Notes: a model not told the origin generated them from the sequence alone. 64,000 bases of DNA from Guillardia theta CCMP2712 (GCF_000315625.1 NW_005434573.1:99117-163116), one strand, 5' to 3'; numbered from the stretch's first letter, positions 44,508-56,380 are shown. Numbers and translations are program-made.

Positions 44508-45104
44508 TCAACAGCAAGCAGCCCATCCCTTCCCTTCGCCAGCCAGACACACCTTGCGGCCAGCGACGTGATACGCAGCCAAGTCTTCTGCCAGCTGCGA
44601 CTGCGCTGTAGAAGGATCACCCATGAGATGGCTTCGATCAGTACATCGCCATTCACCTTCCAGGACATGCTGTCCGGCAGGCAGAGGAGGGATCGTGAGG
44701 ATGTGAAACTGTCTCGTCCGGTTCCCCAGTGGGATCGCCAGGGCCTTAAACTTGTGAACACTGGGTTGCATTCCCGGCAAACGTACCAGATCCCCGTCGA
44801 GAAAGACCTCCACGCTCTGAGCGTTGAGCTGATAGAGGGTTCGAGTGACTCGAGCGATGATGAGCGGAACTGCATGTACCTCTCGTGGATCCACCACGGA
44901 GGAGAAGAAGTTATGGACCTCCAGTCTCACCTGAAGAAATTTACAAGTCGCAACAACATGCCCGGCCCTCTGCAAGAATACCTTGAACGCGCCCCATACT
45001 TCTGACCCGTCTTGAGGCGCTGTAATCTTCACCCTGGCAGATTCATATGAAGTTGCCAACCCCGGCAAGGCAGCGAGTAGCAGATGTAAAAAGATCCATT
45101 TCAT
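44508..45104 (-). CDS. Secreted protein of unknown function
   Basis: A 198-residue frame begins KWIFLHLLLAALPGLATS, a clear signal peptide with a likely cut after the Thr/Ser. The mature part starts ARVKITAPQDGSEVWGAF and has Ig/fibronectin-like beta character: VEVFLDGDLVRLPG, FKALAIPLGNRTRQFHIL, PPLPAGQHVLEGEWR. Phrases of the type 'lDG...HxLxxxPLxaGxHxLxxxW' are common in extracellular beta-sandwich modules. A sequon (NRT) is present. An intron of about 50 bp (donor after GAFK) could remove RAGHVVATC with the frame kept. A continuation into a second frame ending at 44188 is possible. Family not recognised. Confidence 0.5.
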   Translation of the reverse strand: MKWIFLHLLLAALPGLATSYESARVKITAPQDGSEVWGAFKVFLQRAGHVVATCKFLQVRLEVHNFFSSVVDPREVHAVPLIIARVTRTLYQLNAQSVEVFLDGDLVRLPGMQPSVHKFKALAIPLGNRTRQFHILTIPPLPAGQHVLEGEWRCTDRSHLMGDPSTAQSQLAEDLAAYHVAGRKVCLAGEGKGWAACC

Positions 45105-45221
45105 CTGAAACCTCTATCGTCTCTTTCTGCTTGTCTGCGCACAGAGCTCTGATTTCGTGCGAGAGAGGTCAGCTTGCCCTGCAAAACAGAGTCAGCCGGT
45201 TTAACTGCTTCGAATTCCCTC

Positions 45222-45319
45222 CGTCCCTCCGTCCCTCCGTCCCTCTCTCCGTCCCTCCGTCCCCCCATCCCTACCCTCCCTCCCTTCCCTGCCTGCCCGC
45301 CTGCCTGCCTGCCTGCCCG

Positions 45320-45351
<32 letters not shown>

Positions 45352-45396
45352 ACCTCCCTCCCTCCCTCCCTCCCTCCCTCCCTCCCTCTCACCGTG
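45222..45396. repeat. (CCCTCCGT)n, (CTGC)n and (CCCT)n arrays
   Basis: Three adjacent pyrimidine-rich arrays: CCGTCCCT octamers, CTGCCTGC with CCGC variants, then CCCT tetramers. Confidence 0.95.
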
Positions 45397-45479
45397 ATGA
45401 GTCTCGCCATTTCGTGGTTGTCACCATCGTTTTCTCTATGTTCGAGCTCGCCTCAACGAACACTCATTGTGACGACTGA

Positions 45480-46090
45480 GTAAACTGCCGCCCCCGGGAT
45501 CGGCTCGGGATTCAGTTGCCCGGGCCCGGGATAAAAAGAAGATGAAAACAGCCTGGCAAGCAGTTTAAAAGTGCTTTTTAGAGGGCCCCGCGCCAACAGA
45601 TCTGGTACTAATCTTTACTCAATCTTGGAACGAGTCGCCTGACGTCTTAATTTTACTCAAATCAGCACCCTACCTCTCGATCTTTACCCCACCCCCTCCC
45701 CGACAGCATCTGGACCAGGACCCGTGCTATCCAACGCACCCCTCCACTATGACTACCCCTACCTACTACTGTGCAACTTGCCTATCTTCACCCCCTCATA
45801 CCGGAAATACTTTTGACCACCCCACCATGCTCTGTCCCCGATTCAATTCACCTAGTGCCGCGATGGTAGAACTGCCCCCTACAACAATCCTAAGACCCTT
45901 CTAGAACCCTGACCACCTACCCAGTATTTCTAGCATCCGCGACCGGTACCACTAGGGGGTACGCCGACTGTTAAACCTACAAGTTGGTCTGGTAGGGTAC
46001 TTGATCTACGGGTATTTTCATGGTTAAATTCAAGGGTGTTGGCGGTACTCTTGTAGCACAGGACCCGTGGTACCTGCTCTAATCCCATGC
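45480..46090. repeat. Repeat block R4: short GC-rich piece plus TACCCC tract
   Basis: A short GC-rich palindromic piece (GCCCGGGCCCGGG, about 45518) is followed by a C-rich tract with CTACCCC, CCACCCC and CTACCTAC words to about 46090. No coding exon is supported. The stretch 46090-46900 is also without a supported exon; it has C/T-rich open frames only. Confidence 0.5.
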
Positions 46091-46910
46091 TACTCGCCAC
46101 CCCTTCAGCCTCCTCCTACACCTGCTCCCTCTGCCTCACAATGATATGCTCGACCCTGCCCTCCTCAAGACCTCCTCCCTCCCCCTCCTCCCTCCCCGCC
46201 TTATGTTTGTACTCCTCCTCTTCAGCTTGCTCATGCCTTTGCCCCGCAAGAACCCTTCTACTTCGCCAACCCCTGGATCTTCCCTTAACAGAACCCTGCA
46301 ACACTGCTGAACCCGTTCGCTTCTTTACATCCTGACATTCCTCCTCCTCATTCATGTCTGAATACCATGGGTCATCGATATCTTACTTACACCTCTCTTG
46401 TCGTTGTCTTGATCCTTGGTGCGCTCCTCCTGACAGCCTCCTTCGTCAACCCTATGATTCATGCTGTGTTCCTATACTAGACTTTTCCATCCTCCTGCCT
46501 TGTGAGCCTTTACCATCTTGTTGCTCCTTTCAGCTACCGTATTTTTCTCCTGTGTAACTCTTTCAGTGTCATGCCTTGCATGTCTCCGTTTGCCGTCTTC
46601 ACGTGCATCCTTCTCATCGATGCACCCCCTCCTGTACGCCCATTCCTCATGCCGCTTGTCGCCGATGACTGGGATGATAGCGAAATTTCAACTTACGTCC
46701 TGCCCTCTCTCTCTTCTTCTCTACTCTCCTTTTCTCAGAATGCATGAACATGAATAGCTGCACTTGTATCATGCCAGAAACGTAATTTCACCTGAATGTC
46801 CCGATATCCTGTTTTTCATGGAATACTACGCTTAATCCTAAAGAAGCTTTCAACAGCACTTGTCTTGGAATTCTTTTGATTTCTTTGTCACTAATCTTTT
46901 TGTCTCTCAG

Positions 46911-47422
46911 ACAAACTTCCAAAGAACCTGGTTGATTGAGCTCCGGGATCAATCCTGGATGAGAATGTTTCGAAGGAAAATTTTAGCGGGAGCGCGAGCT
47001 TTTGCTCCCTCCCATAACCTCTCACATCAACAGCATCAAGGTATTCGTCTCAAAACTCTGATCCTCTCTTCCCCTCGACCTTCAGGATCGCTCTCCTCTT
47101 GTGAATCGCGCATGATTGCTCCTCATTTCGAGCATACTGTAGTGTTGTTGCCTTTTCCAGCTCCCTCACTCCTGGCGCAGGAACACTCCCGATTCAACAC
47201 AGCACTGGCTCTCCGAATAGGGACAACATACTTGGCCGTCACCTGAAATATGATCGTCTCAAGGAGGCGATCCGGAACTTCAACCACACTCAGCGTTCCA
47301 AGGGAGACGAGGACCACGATGGGATTCCTTGTGTCAGCGTCCGTCCGCACCCCCTCCCCGAGACTATCTCGGTCAAGGACATCCCGGACAGGATTCTGCC
47401 CAAGTACTCCCTCACCAACTGA
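46911..47422 (+). CDS. 3' exons of an unrecognised gene
   Basis: An exon begins after a strong acceptor (TTTGTCTCTCAG) with TNFQRTWLIELRDQSWMRMF and RKILAGARAFAPSHNLS, and ends CATCAAG|GTATTC near 47040. It joins in phase 1 to an acceptor at about 47180 (CTGGCGCAG) to give GTLPIQHSTGSPNRDNILG, RHLKYDRLKEAIRNFNHTQ, DEDHDGIPCVSVRPHPLPE and ISVKDIPDRILPKYSLTN, stopping at TGA 47420-47422. The second part is typical soluble protein text, basic then Pro-rich. Upstream exons and the family are not identified. The antisense frame 47123-47659 is the shadow of this gene. Confidence 0.4.
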
Positions 47423-47754
47423 GGTGCTCCCGCTCCTCATGGTTGGGACCGTCACATCCTGCTGAGTGAAAATTGTATTGTTTTCTTGCTTGTTACATTT
47501 AGCGAATGGTATTAAGTTTTCACGCAATGATGGAATGAAGGGCTTTAATGAGAACACGTGACTTGTCTCTGATTTCTTGACGATTATCTCCATCATACTA
47601 CAGCGATGTCTGAAAACTTGCTCAGTCCCTGTTGGCAAACCAAAAGAGTCACACAGCAAAGATTACATAAAAAGAATAAAACAAGCTCAACACTGACCGT
47701 CAGACTCATTCTCTTGAACTTGATCGATCGAAAACCTGGTCCCCTGGTTGAATT

Positions 47755-50058
47755 TCAGATTGAAGCTGGAGAGAAGAGGAAGAGCCTAGCGACGAAGGAT
47801 ACATGGAAAAAAAGGATAGGCAAGAGAAGGTAGCTATACTTCATCACGGTCGGCAACTCCGAGCAAGTGTCGTTGCTCTCCTGCTCTTCCTGCTGCTGTT
47901 TCGTCTCACTCGACTCGGTCGGCTCAATATTCTCTTCATCCGCTGATGCTGCGGAAGAATTTTCAGCGCTAGGCCGGAGGGGACTCGAAAGGGAGACTGG
48001 GTGCTGATAGTCAAGTTACCTGCATGTCCTCCTTTCAACCTGCTGGCTACTTTCACTTTCTTCCAGATCTTGGATGGTCGCTTGTTCGTCTCTCTTTTCT
48101 CCTCTAGGACGACATAAGACGAGTACAAGGAAACACGCGCAAGTGCCTGGCAGCATGTAGAGCCGCGCGGGGATCGAGAGATCACTGAAGTTGAGCTGAT
48201 TTGCAAAAGGTGTCAGGATCACAGGAAAGACAGGTAGATGTGAAGAGCAAGGACTAGTACACGAAAGAGTCAAGACGAGGAGGAGGAGAAGAGAATGAGG
48301 GCAGGGGCAGGGGCAGGGGGAGAGGCAGGGGCTGATGAGAGGGCGCAGGTTTTGATAATGAAGCTAAACCTGCACGACAAAGGAGAGCGTGTGACAGCCT
48401 TCTGCCCCCTCCGACCATCGTTGGACCTGGTGACGCGAGTCAGACTAACGGGGCGCCGTCCTGCTCCTCGTCGTCACCTGCTCTCTGTTGCGCTCAAGCA
48501 GCTCGGCGGGCTCGGGGATGGTCATTGCAAACCTTGACCTGATCTCCGAGACCAGGAAGTCCAGCACTTGCTCTACCGTCAGCCTCGCTGAAATAGCTCC
48601 TAGCAGGATGACGTCCATCACAGTCGAATAAGTTGCACTGCTGTAAGACTACCTCGATCTGATTCGGAAGCTATGGCACTCAACAACGTTCCCCCCTTCT
48701 TTCCGACGTCCAGACTTCGGAATGTGGGTGTTATCCCTGTCGACTTCTCCTCCACTGCGATGCGCTTGCTCCTTCTCCCTCCTGCCATCGAGTCTTCCTT
48801 GCTGACCCTTGTATCTGCCTGGTTGTGCTGCCGATGCATCACACGTTTCGTCTCTCCTTGCAGCTCAACAGACAATCGAGTCTTTCTTGCATGCAAGGGG
48901 AACAACAGCCCCTCTTTCTTCTGATCAACAGAATAAAAGCTCTTATCGTAGGAGATCTGCAATCATCTCAGGCTTCGTCAGGATGAACATCACATCAAAC
49001 ATGTCTTCTCCCCCTGGTGCTATACGTTGCTGTCTCTCCTTTCACTTGCATCCACTCTGCGACGTCCACCGAGTTTCTCGTCGTCTTCTTCCATCCCCGC
49101 TGCCCCTCCATCAGACCAGCAGCACCAGCAGGGTCTCTCTACCTCCTGCAGGGAGACTCCTGGACCTGACGGTCGAAGACGGCTCGTCTCGCTCACGTCC
49201 TCTTGCGCATGAGCTGACGGGAAGCTGGCTCGAATCTGGTTCACGCCATCATCCCATCATCCCATCATCCCCAGCACTGAGGCCTTGCTCACCTTTGCGA
49301 TCCTGTTTCTCCTCATCCTATGCTGCTCTGCGCTTTCATTTCCTCCCAGGCGAGTCACAGCATTCATGTCCAGCGGATGAATCTTGGGCAACGCGGGCTT
49401 GTGATCCAGGCTCGTTGCCTGCAAGGACGGATCTGTGAACTCTTGGAAGTATCTTGGTGCAGCTGCAGAGCTGTCAGCAGAGCTTCATTCATGCCGAAGA
49501 CAATCACCTTTCTTCTTGGCGTTCACCACAGGGGAGGACGAGGAGTAGATGGGATAGGGGACTGGAATTTTTTTGCCGATCCCAGGCAATGCATCCTTGC
49601 TCCAGGGAGACTTGACGTGTTTCTAAGAACATGCTAACGTGAGCAGATGAGACAGTCGGGACTGGACGATGACATACCTTGACGATAGGGCTCTTTGCCA
49701 TGAGAGTGCTTGCCATGCGACGATCCTTGGGGGTAACATTCTTCTCCTGCTTGAGCACAAGTAAAAAGACAATCATAATGGAAGAACATCGTTCATCCAG
49801 ACAACGCATGATCAAAGTTCGAGAAGTTCCAGCACAAGACGTAGATCATGTATAACAAAGTCGATGAGACAACTTTTGTTTCCATCTCAGGGGCAGAACG
49901 CTTACATTTCTTCGTGTCATGGCCATAATCCTTGGAGATCGTCTCAGCCTTGGAAGAGTATCATCATCCAATCTGGTCCGCATGTCTCCCTCCTCCTCCT
50001 CCTCCTCCTCCTCCTCCTCCTCCTCCTCTCGGACTTGGATTGTCAACTTGCGCTGCAT
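47755..50058 (-). CDS. Unrecognised multi-exon gene, acidic/basic protein with C-terminal membrane helix
   Basis: Several exons with good splice sites lie on the minus strand. ATG 50058 begins QRKLTIQVREEE with a poly-Glu run coded by GAG repeats (49985-50031), then RLRRSPRIMAMTRRN before GTAAGC. Next are TPKDRRMASTLMAKSPIVK (about 49690), KHVKSPWSKDALPGIGKK (about 49600), SLDHKPALPKIHPLDMNAV to RMRRNRIAK (about 49300-49420), GGRRSKRIAVEEKSTGITP to LLSAIASESDR (48660-48800) and ISARLTVEQVLDFLVSEIR (about 48560). The last exon is acidic (EENIEPTESSETKQQQEEQE) and ends with a hydrophobic helix LLLPILFFHVSFVARLFLF before TGA 47755-47757. The layout (long charged cytosolic or nuclear part, single C-terminal helix) suggests a tail-anchored protein, but no family is recognised and several joins are unsure. 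Confidence 0.4.
48297..48331. repeat. (GGGGCA)n short array
   Basis: About five GGGGCA/GGGGGA hexamers, the same unit as at 23315-23370. Confidence 0.8.
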
Positions 50059-50375
50059 CTCGTCACACCCCCTGAACCCCAATCCTCTTTAAACCCCACC
50101 CCTTTCCTTGGAGTTTTGCACTCAAGGTCAGATACCCTGACTTATACCTGAAAAAATACCGGTCAAGACACTACCCTACCTAGTTTCTATCACCACCCTT
50201 CACCCTCTCTCCTTGTGAATTAACGGACGATCGCTTACGTGAGTCAAACTTGACAGGAACATTGTGAACCGAACTCGATCAGTCCGCTGCTCTCAGTGCG
50301 TCAGTGAGAGAGCTCAACGACTTCGAGATATGCTCGATCATGATGTTCATCGCTACAGCGACGAGAAGGATGACG

Positions 50376-50493
50376 GAAGGGTACTACAATCATCTAGGAA
50401 GGGTACTACAATCATCTAGGAAAGGAAGGATACTACAATCATCTAGGAAGGTGTGTACTACAATCATCTAGGAAGGGTACTACAATCATCTAG
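50376..50493. repeat. 22-bp tandem repeat, five copies
   Basis: The unit GGGTACTACAATCATCTAGG with small spacer changes occurs five times. The core TACTACAATCATCTAG is perfectly kept in every copy, while the GGAAGG spacer varies in length. It is AT-richer than the surrounding arrays and lies upstream of the gene starting at 50058. Confidence 0.9.
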
Positions 50494-50572
50494 ATAAGCA
50501 CCAGAAGGATATGACACCTTAGGTCAATAAGTTTGATGAACAGATTAATGTAAGATTGCCTTGCAGTGCGAT

Positions 50573-51296
50573 TCATACAACCGAAGGAATGTGCGAAGGG
50601 GTTGGAAAGGCCACAGCCTGAACCAAACTTACAGCTGCCTCTGCTTGGCTTGTCTCGTGGAAAAACAAAGTGACCTCGAGGTCTCCCAGCTCGACGAGCA
50701 ACTTGATCGGCAGTGAGTCTTTCACAGCGAGCAAGTTCCGAATCAGCCCTCGTTCAAGGCTGCTTCCAAGTTCCAAGTTTGATGCCGTGAAAAATTCTGC
50801 CAGTATCCAAGCGCTCGGACTTCAACCGTCGTGACCGTGTCCTTGGCACTGATGAGTCCGTTGTCAAACCCCGAGGCCTTACAGGATTGACCTTCAGCGA
50901 AGCTCAACAACAACCTGCGCTGGAATTTCTCTACTAAGATGAAAGCAGAGTGACAGAAGGAGATCTATCTCTCTTTATTCTCACATGTCTGTTTGTGTCT
51001 GGCACAAACAGACGTGGCTCATACACCAAAGGGGGAGATTGACCACCTAGTTCCGACGAGGATGATCCTTTCACAGCTTCGAAGAGGGCTGTTCTCTCCT
51101 TGGGAATTGACAATCTTTTCTCGTTAGATGTTGAACTTCCCGTCAGCCCTTCGAGAGGCAACTTTTCTCTCTCGCAGAGTAAAACCCCCCGTCCTTTCAT
51201 GCCAGCAGGCTGCTTCCAACGGGTTGTACTCCACAAGACCCGCCCTTCCTCTTCAGCATATGGGTTACTGACACCGGTACACGCTTCCTGCAACAA
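50573..51296 (-). CDS. Possible exons of an unrecognised gene
   Basis: The minus strand reads LELGSSLERGLIRNLLAVKD and LPIKLLVELGDLEVTLFFHE to SQAEAA, followed by GTAAG (about 50633-50780), which looks like a genuine exon of a soluble alpha/beta protein. A second open stretch upstream (50934-51296: RWKQPAGMKGRGVLLCE, LFEAVKGSSSSELGGQSPP) may belong to it. Start, stop and family are not determined. Confidence 0.25.
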
Positions 51297-51299
51297 AGA

Positions 51300-53116
51300 C
51301 CTCCAGAGGGGTCCTTTTCAGCAGATTGATTCACATTTGTGGGTAGAGTATCCTGGGTTATCCTCCAGGAGAAGTCAGTTTCGAGCACGAGTAAGAGACA
51401 GCCAACTGTCCTCTCTTTCCAGTAAACCTTTCTCTGACTCGGGCTCGGTTCCTATGAGCTCTCACACCTGTGAGCCTCGTCCCCCCCCCTTCCGCCGGCA
51501 AAGAGACCACAACCATACGGCCTGTTAGAGGAAGTGAAAGTCGAGGAGTAAAACTGACAAGCTCGATGAAGAAGTTGAGTGATGAAGGGTGAGAGGAGGG
51601 GAACTTGAGGGGTGGAGGTGCGGAATGATGGAAAGATGGACGAAGGGAAGGAGGAGCGAAGGAGGATGGTTGTATCTCTCTATGACATCTCCTACTTTCC
51701 TCCAAGCCTCGGATCTTACTCAAATGAGTTGTCTGTGCATGAGCAGGTGAAGACTGTGAAAGTGAAGCAGGGAAGGAAAAGTGAGCGCGAGAACAAGCGT
51801 GCTCTCTCTTCAAGCTGCTCTGAGCTGCTTACGGCTCTGATAGCAAGCAAGCTTTGTTGGACTGTTACATGGCAGACAGGTGACACACGAGACAGAGCAT
51901 GGAGAAGATGGGAAGGTAGGGAGGAAGGCAGACAGGCAGCAAACAGGGGTTGTGGAGACAGATACATACACAATGGAACATGTGACAGATCCCTTGCTCA
52001 AGCAGTCCACACTGCTGGCATGTGGATCTGATCAGCATCGCTCTCACTGATATCAGCGACCTCAGTGCTTTACCAATTCAAGACAAAGGTTGCCATAGCT
52101 GAGAAGATTCGCAAACAAAAGGTAACCACACATGGGCTACACCATTCCGGACACCATTGCTGTTCCGAAGTGAGCAAGCTTGTTTGACAAGGCCGATATG
52201 AGTCTTGCAGGAGGTCACAAGAGCGATCTTTCTGACGACTTGCGTCATAGTCAACCTCATCACTGGTAACTTTAAAAGGGTTTTATAACATCATTTTTTT
52301 TTGGTCCCCGAATCCCTCCCTCGCCTCACCTCGCCTCTCCCCTTCCCTTTCCACCTCCCTCCCCTCCCTCCACCTCCCTCCACCTCCCTCCACCTCCCTC
52401 CACCTCCCTCCCCTCCCTCCCCTCCCTTCACCTGACCTCCCCTCCCTCCACCTGACCTCCCCTCCCTTCACCTCCCTCCACCTCCCTCCATCTGCCTCCA
52501 CCTCCCTTCACCTCGACCCCCCTACCTCCACCTGACCTCCCCTCCCTCCACCTCGACCTCCCCTCCCTGCCCTCCCTCCCCTCCCCTCCCTCCCTCTTCT
52601 CTCCCTCTTGCCTGCGTCTCTCTGGTTCGTCTTTTCTCTCGTAAAACCCCGACATTCTCTGCGTCAAGTTCGCCTGTCTGCCCTCAGAGCAGCAAGATCT
52701 CAGCCTTCTCAACCTTGTCTTCACCAGTGTGGAAAGCAACTAACAAAGACGCCGACATGAGAAGAAACAAACATGCGTGAGATCCTTGATTTATTCGTCA
52801 AGTTGTCGAGCACACTTTAATTTGTTTCAAACGTTTCATGTACAACAAGTTACAGAGTTCACTGTCATCACTGCCGGATCAGCCGGCTCAAAATATTCAA
52901 CAACTAGATCGTTCACAATACATATGTACAATCACACCTCAAGAGCGCAGGCATCAGGGGACAGCAAGATGGTCCCTGCTCTTGGGGATCTGAAAGCTGA
53001 ACTTGGGAGACGGAGGTTTGACGGATTGAGAGAGGACCTGACCAGCCACGTCATTTCCCTTTCCCTGTGCCCTCAACCTTCACGTACGTATTCATGTGTG
53101 GGCCTCCCGTTCCCCA
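51300..53116. other. Spacer with no firm gene
   Basis: Short open frames on both strands but no coherent exon chain. A possible small exon at 52130-52260 (minus, MTQVVRKIALVTSCKTHIG) and one at 52640-52740 (minus) could not be linked to anything. A CCACCTCCCT array lies at 52310-52600. Confidence 0.4.
52310..52600. repeat. (CCACCTCCCT)n decamer array
   Basis: Long imperfect array of CCACCTCCCT and CCCTCCCCT units. Minus-strand frames over it encode WREVEGGG-type text only. Confidence 0.9.
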
Positions 53117-55587
53117 TCAACCGCTGTGCCGTTCCGTTTCCATTCCAACAACCGCCTGACTGCTCCTGCTCATATCAGTGAGCGATGACCTTGCAACATG
53201 TGTTTGTGCAGCAGATACCCCAGCTATCGTCGAGGGCTTCGGGGCTGCAGGGGCCGATGAGGCTTGGGGCTTCATGGACGCCATACCAGCGAGAATGCTC
53301 GAGCTTGAGCCTTTCAAGACATTTTTGAAAAAGGGAGTGCTGGGAGCCTCGGCTGAAGGCTTGGACTGACAATGAGTGAGCGAAATGAAGGCAGAAGCAG
53401 GGTGTCACCTTGGGGGGGCTCTTATCCTGGAATGGCATTAAGCTGGAAAACATCTCGCGCGAGAAACCACCAGCAGACGGGTGTCTGTTGTGAGAGGGGT
53501 TCGACGGCATGCTTCGCTTCTTCTGCTCTGCCGCCTTGTTTTGATGCTGAGCTTGCTGAACCACCTCAGCAAAACCTTTGGGTTTTTGAAAAAGATTGTT
53601 CACAAGCTTGTCTCCATTCGCCTGAATATCGGCCGCAGGAGAAGCAAGAAAGTTATTCACTGGGTTCAGAACATGCGCACTGTTAGCCCTTTGACCCAGC
53701 AAACTGCTCAAGTCCAGCTGACTCCTTCGTTCCTGTGATGTTTGTTCAACACTTTGAGCAGCCAACTTCTGTGAGCCAGCTAAAAGCGAGATGAACGATT
53801 TCAAGTCTGTACCATTGACTCCTGCTAGGTGCATCAAAGACTTTTCAAGCAACCCAACGTCATCTGAAGCTTTTCTGGATTTTTGCTCTTGATTCATCTG
53901 CGAAGGAGTAAACCCAATAGAAAACAACTTTGTCAACGCACATTGCAAAGATTGTTGATCGAAGCACTTCGCTGGGTAGCTTCGTGCCTGGAAGAAGGAT
54001 GCGAGAAGAGAGACGAAAGAGGGTGCTGCATTCCCTCTGCGCCGCGCTTTAAGTCCATAGGATGGTGATGGGTGACTCCACGAGAAAACAGACCCGAAGC
54101 ACCAGATGACTGAGCATTCAAGCCACAAGGGCTAGCAAGCATTGAGGGATTCGAGAAGTTCTTCAACAGAGGCACCCTACGATAGCGAAGAACAGGGGCT
54201 AGCTGCTCGGCCACGAGTCAACGGTCGACATCAACGACACTGCATAATCTCCTACCTTATGATTTTCAGGCCAAAGAAGATGCTTGATCGCATAAAGCGT
54301 TTTATCACTAGACAGAACTATTCCCCTGCAAGCTATTTGCACCTCAGAGACCTGTAGAACAACAACATCAACACTTCAAGGTCATCCTGTTGACAAATTC
54401 ACATTCACGTCAGCGCTAGGTAGAAGTTTGCTGATGAGGAATCTTTTGAGGTGCAAGACTGTTGCTTCGGGGGGAGTCGACAGATTTGAGCGCTAGAGAC
54501 AGCAAAAATCATCACAAAAGTTGCCGAAAGCGAACGAAAAAAAAGTTGTTTCCAGCCTAACCTGGAGTTTACCCATGTACGTGGGATCCAACTCTTGCTT
54601 TTCTATTCCTCGCCTAAGATCTTCGGCTGGACAGAGCACAAAAGAAATCGGAGCATCAGGGTCCTTCCATTCGTTCTTCTTCATGCCCTAGGACAACATT
54701 GGTTCTTCGAATTGAACAAGGACCGCCAATACCTTTTCTGCAATCTCAAGAGTCCTCTTGAATCTTGCTTCCCTTGCAGCTTTCAGCTTCTTAAGGAAGC
54801 GATCCATTTTCTGTCGTTTGATTTCTACATTACGAGCTGCTGAGTCCTATCATGAAGTCACGGCAACGATGGTCGATTTCAATCTTTTCACCTCTACACC
54901 ATGAACCTTCTCTTGTGTGTCATCTTGAGGCTAATGCGCAATATCAAACAAAGCCACCAGGTCAGGAAAAAATGCACTATCACCTGTTTGCCACCTTCTC
55001 CGTCTTCCAAGTGCTCTGCATCCATGTCTTGCCTAACATCGTCTTCATGCGTTTCAAGCTGACCGGTGTCTTCGATCGTCTCGTCATATTCTGCTTCACC
55101 CATGGAGGACGCTTTTCGCTTCTGCTTATTTGAGAGCTTCTTTTCAGCAGGCTTACTGTTCCTACGGGCACCAGAATGATCATTTTCTGCGAACTTCCTT
55201 GCAGCAGAATGTGCTTCAGGTGCAGACTGTGCAACTTTCTTCAACTTTTTGATTGCACTTTTTCCTGCTTGAGCTTTGCTAGCCTTAGAGATCTTGCCAT
55301 TCTTTGACACTGCCAGCGTTTTCCCCGCACGCGCCGCTTTTGTCGCCTTCCTCGCTTTGGATCCAGAATCGCTCAGTGCCCCAGTGTATGCTATGCACGA
55401 CAAATGAGCAAATGGAATCGCTCTACCACTCGAAAATCGCCTCACCTCTAAACGACCATTGCTGCTGGAGCTTCCAGGCCAGTATATGATCACGCGCGGC
55501 AAGACAACTCTGTCTCTGAACTCGCCCAGACTTGCTTATCGTGTTGGACGAGTTGACATCACTGATGTCAAACAATGTTAGAGCCAT
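53117..55587 (-). CDS. RAWUL-domain (Polycomb RING1/PCGF-type ubiquitin-like) nuclear protein
   Basis: ATG 55587 begins ALTLFDISDVNSSNTISKSG. The next exon (55390-55000) is Lys/Ala/Ser-rich with several nuclear-localisation-like runs (KKLKKVAQ, NKQKRKASS) and an acidic end. A basic helix exon follows (RQKMDRFLKKLKAAREARFK, about 54780). Then come DAPISFVLCPAEDLRRGIEK and LDPTYMGKLQ (54565-54680), and TPPEATVLHLKRFLISKLLP spliced to SEVQIACRGIVLSSDKTLYA and IKHLLWPENHK (54450-54260). This pattern (FVLxP...Y...P.aTV.HLK.FL..KL...v.I...g..L....tL..I...lW) is that of the RAWUL fold that closes RING1, PCGF/BMI1 and plant DRIP proteins and mediates protein contacts. No RING finger is visible upstream. 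The C-terminal part (54200-53117) is Ser/Gln/Pro-rich with QMNQEQKSRKASDD and SILAGMASMKPQASSAPAAP, ending at the stop at 53117. Confidence 0.6.
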
Positions 55588-56380
55588 ATCATAATGAAGC
55601 TTCTATATGCTTTCGCGTTACGATATCAGCTTGCAAAATCCATCTGATGCAGGATACATAAACATTTGGTCATGCGCACCTTGAATTCGCTGCATCTTTG
55701 GCTTCTTCGTGGCCAGGGTGGTCTACTGTTAACCGCGGTTCAGAGCGGGTACATTTCTTGCAAGGGAGACGATACCATCCATTTTCTCAGTTGCAGCAAC
55801 CATCACGATCGAATAAAACCCATACGCATAACAGCCCTCGCTCCTTCACAATCCTCGGTCGCTGATGGCAGGGTCAGTTGCTTTTTGTGAAAGGTCAACC
55901 GAGCTTCATCATGGCATGAGCCAAAAACTAACAGACCCCCAACCCAACTTGCTCAAATCATGGATGTATACATTATTCAGCATTTGCAAAGAGAATCGCT
56001 TGTGCATGAGCTAACAATCTTCTGACATGGATCATGTCATTCATCTTTACTACACCATTTCGCATATTTCCACCTCGAAAGCACACCGGAGCAAAAACCA
56101 AAGCATATGCATCAAACAACAATTAAAACATGGCAATGTTGAACAATCTCAATAGTTTCTGATAAAATAAGCACTGCGACAGGTTGTAGAGCAACGAGAC
56201 CAATCAACATTGAATGTTGACTTCTGCAACAAACTCTTCTTCCATGCTTGCATGTTTGCACAGAGAAGGAATGTGTTGTGCAAAGTCACACAAGACAAGA
56301 ATGAAATCTATCACAGAGCATCGTTAGAAGCACATTCCATGCAAAAATTCATCAGTGACTCATCTTCTAACCCCCTTCCC
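55588..56380. other. Intergenic, nothing recognised
   Basis: Moderately AT-rich sequence upstream of the RAWUL gene. No exon chain, repeat array or RNA gene was recognised. Confidence 0.4.

Noticed and set aside
47123-47659. 178-aa minus-strand frame
   Set aside because: Antisense to the better-supported exon reading RHLKYDRLKEAIRNFNHTQ, which has a matching acceptor and phase.
50376-50493. CRISPR-like array
   Set aside because: The repeats are tandem with almost no spacer and lie in a eukaryotic gene spacer. No cas genes.
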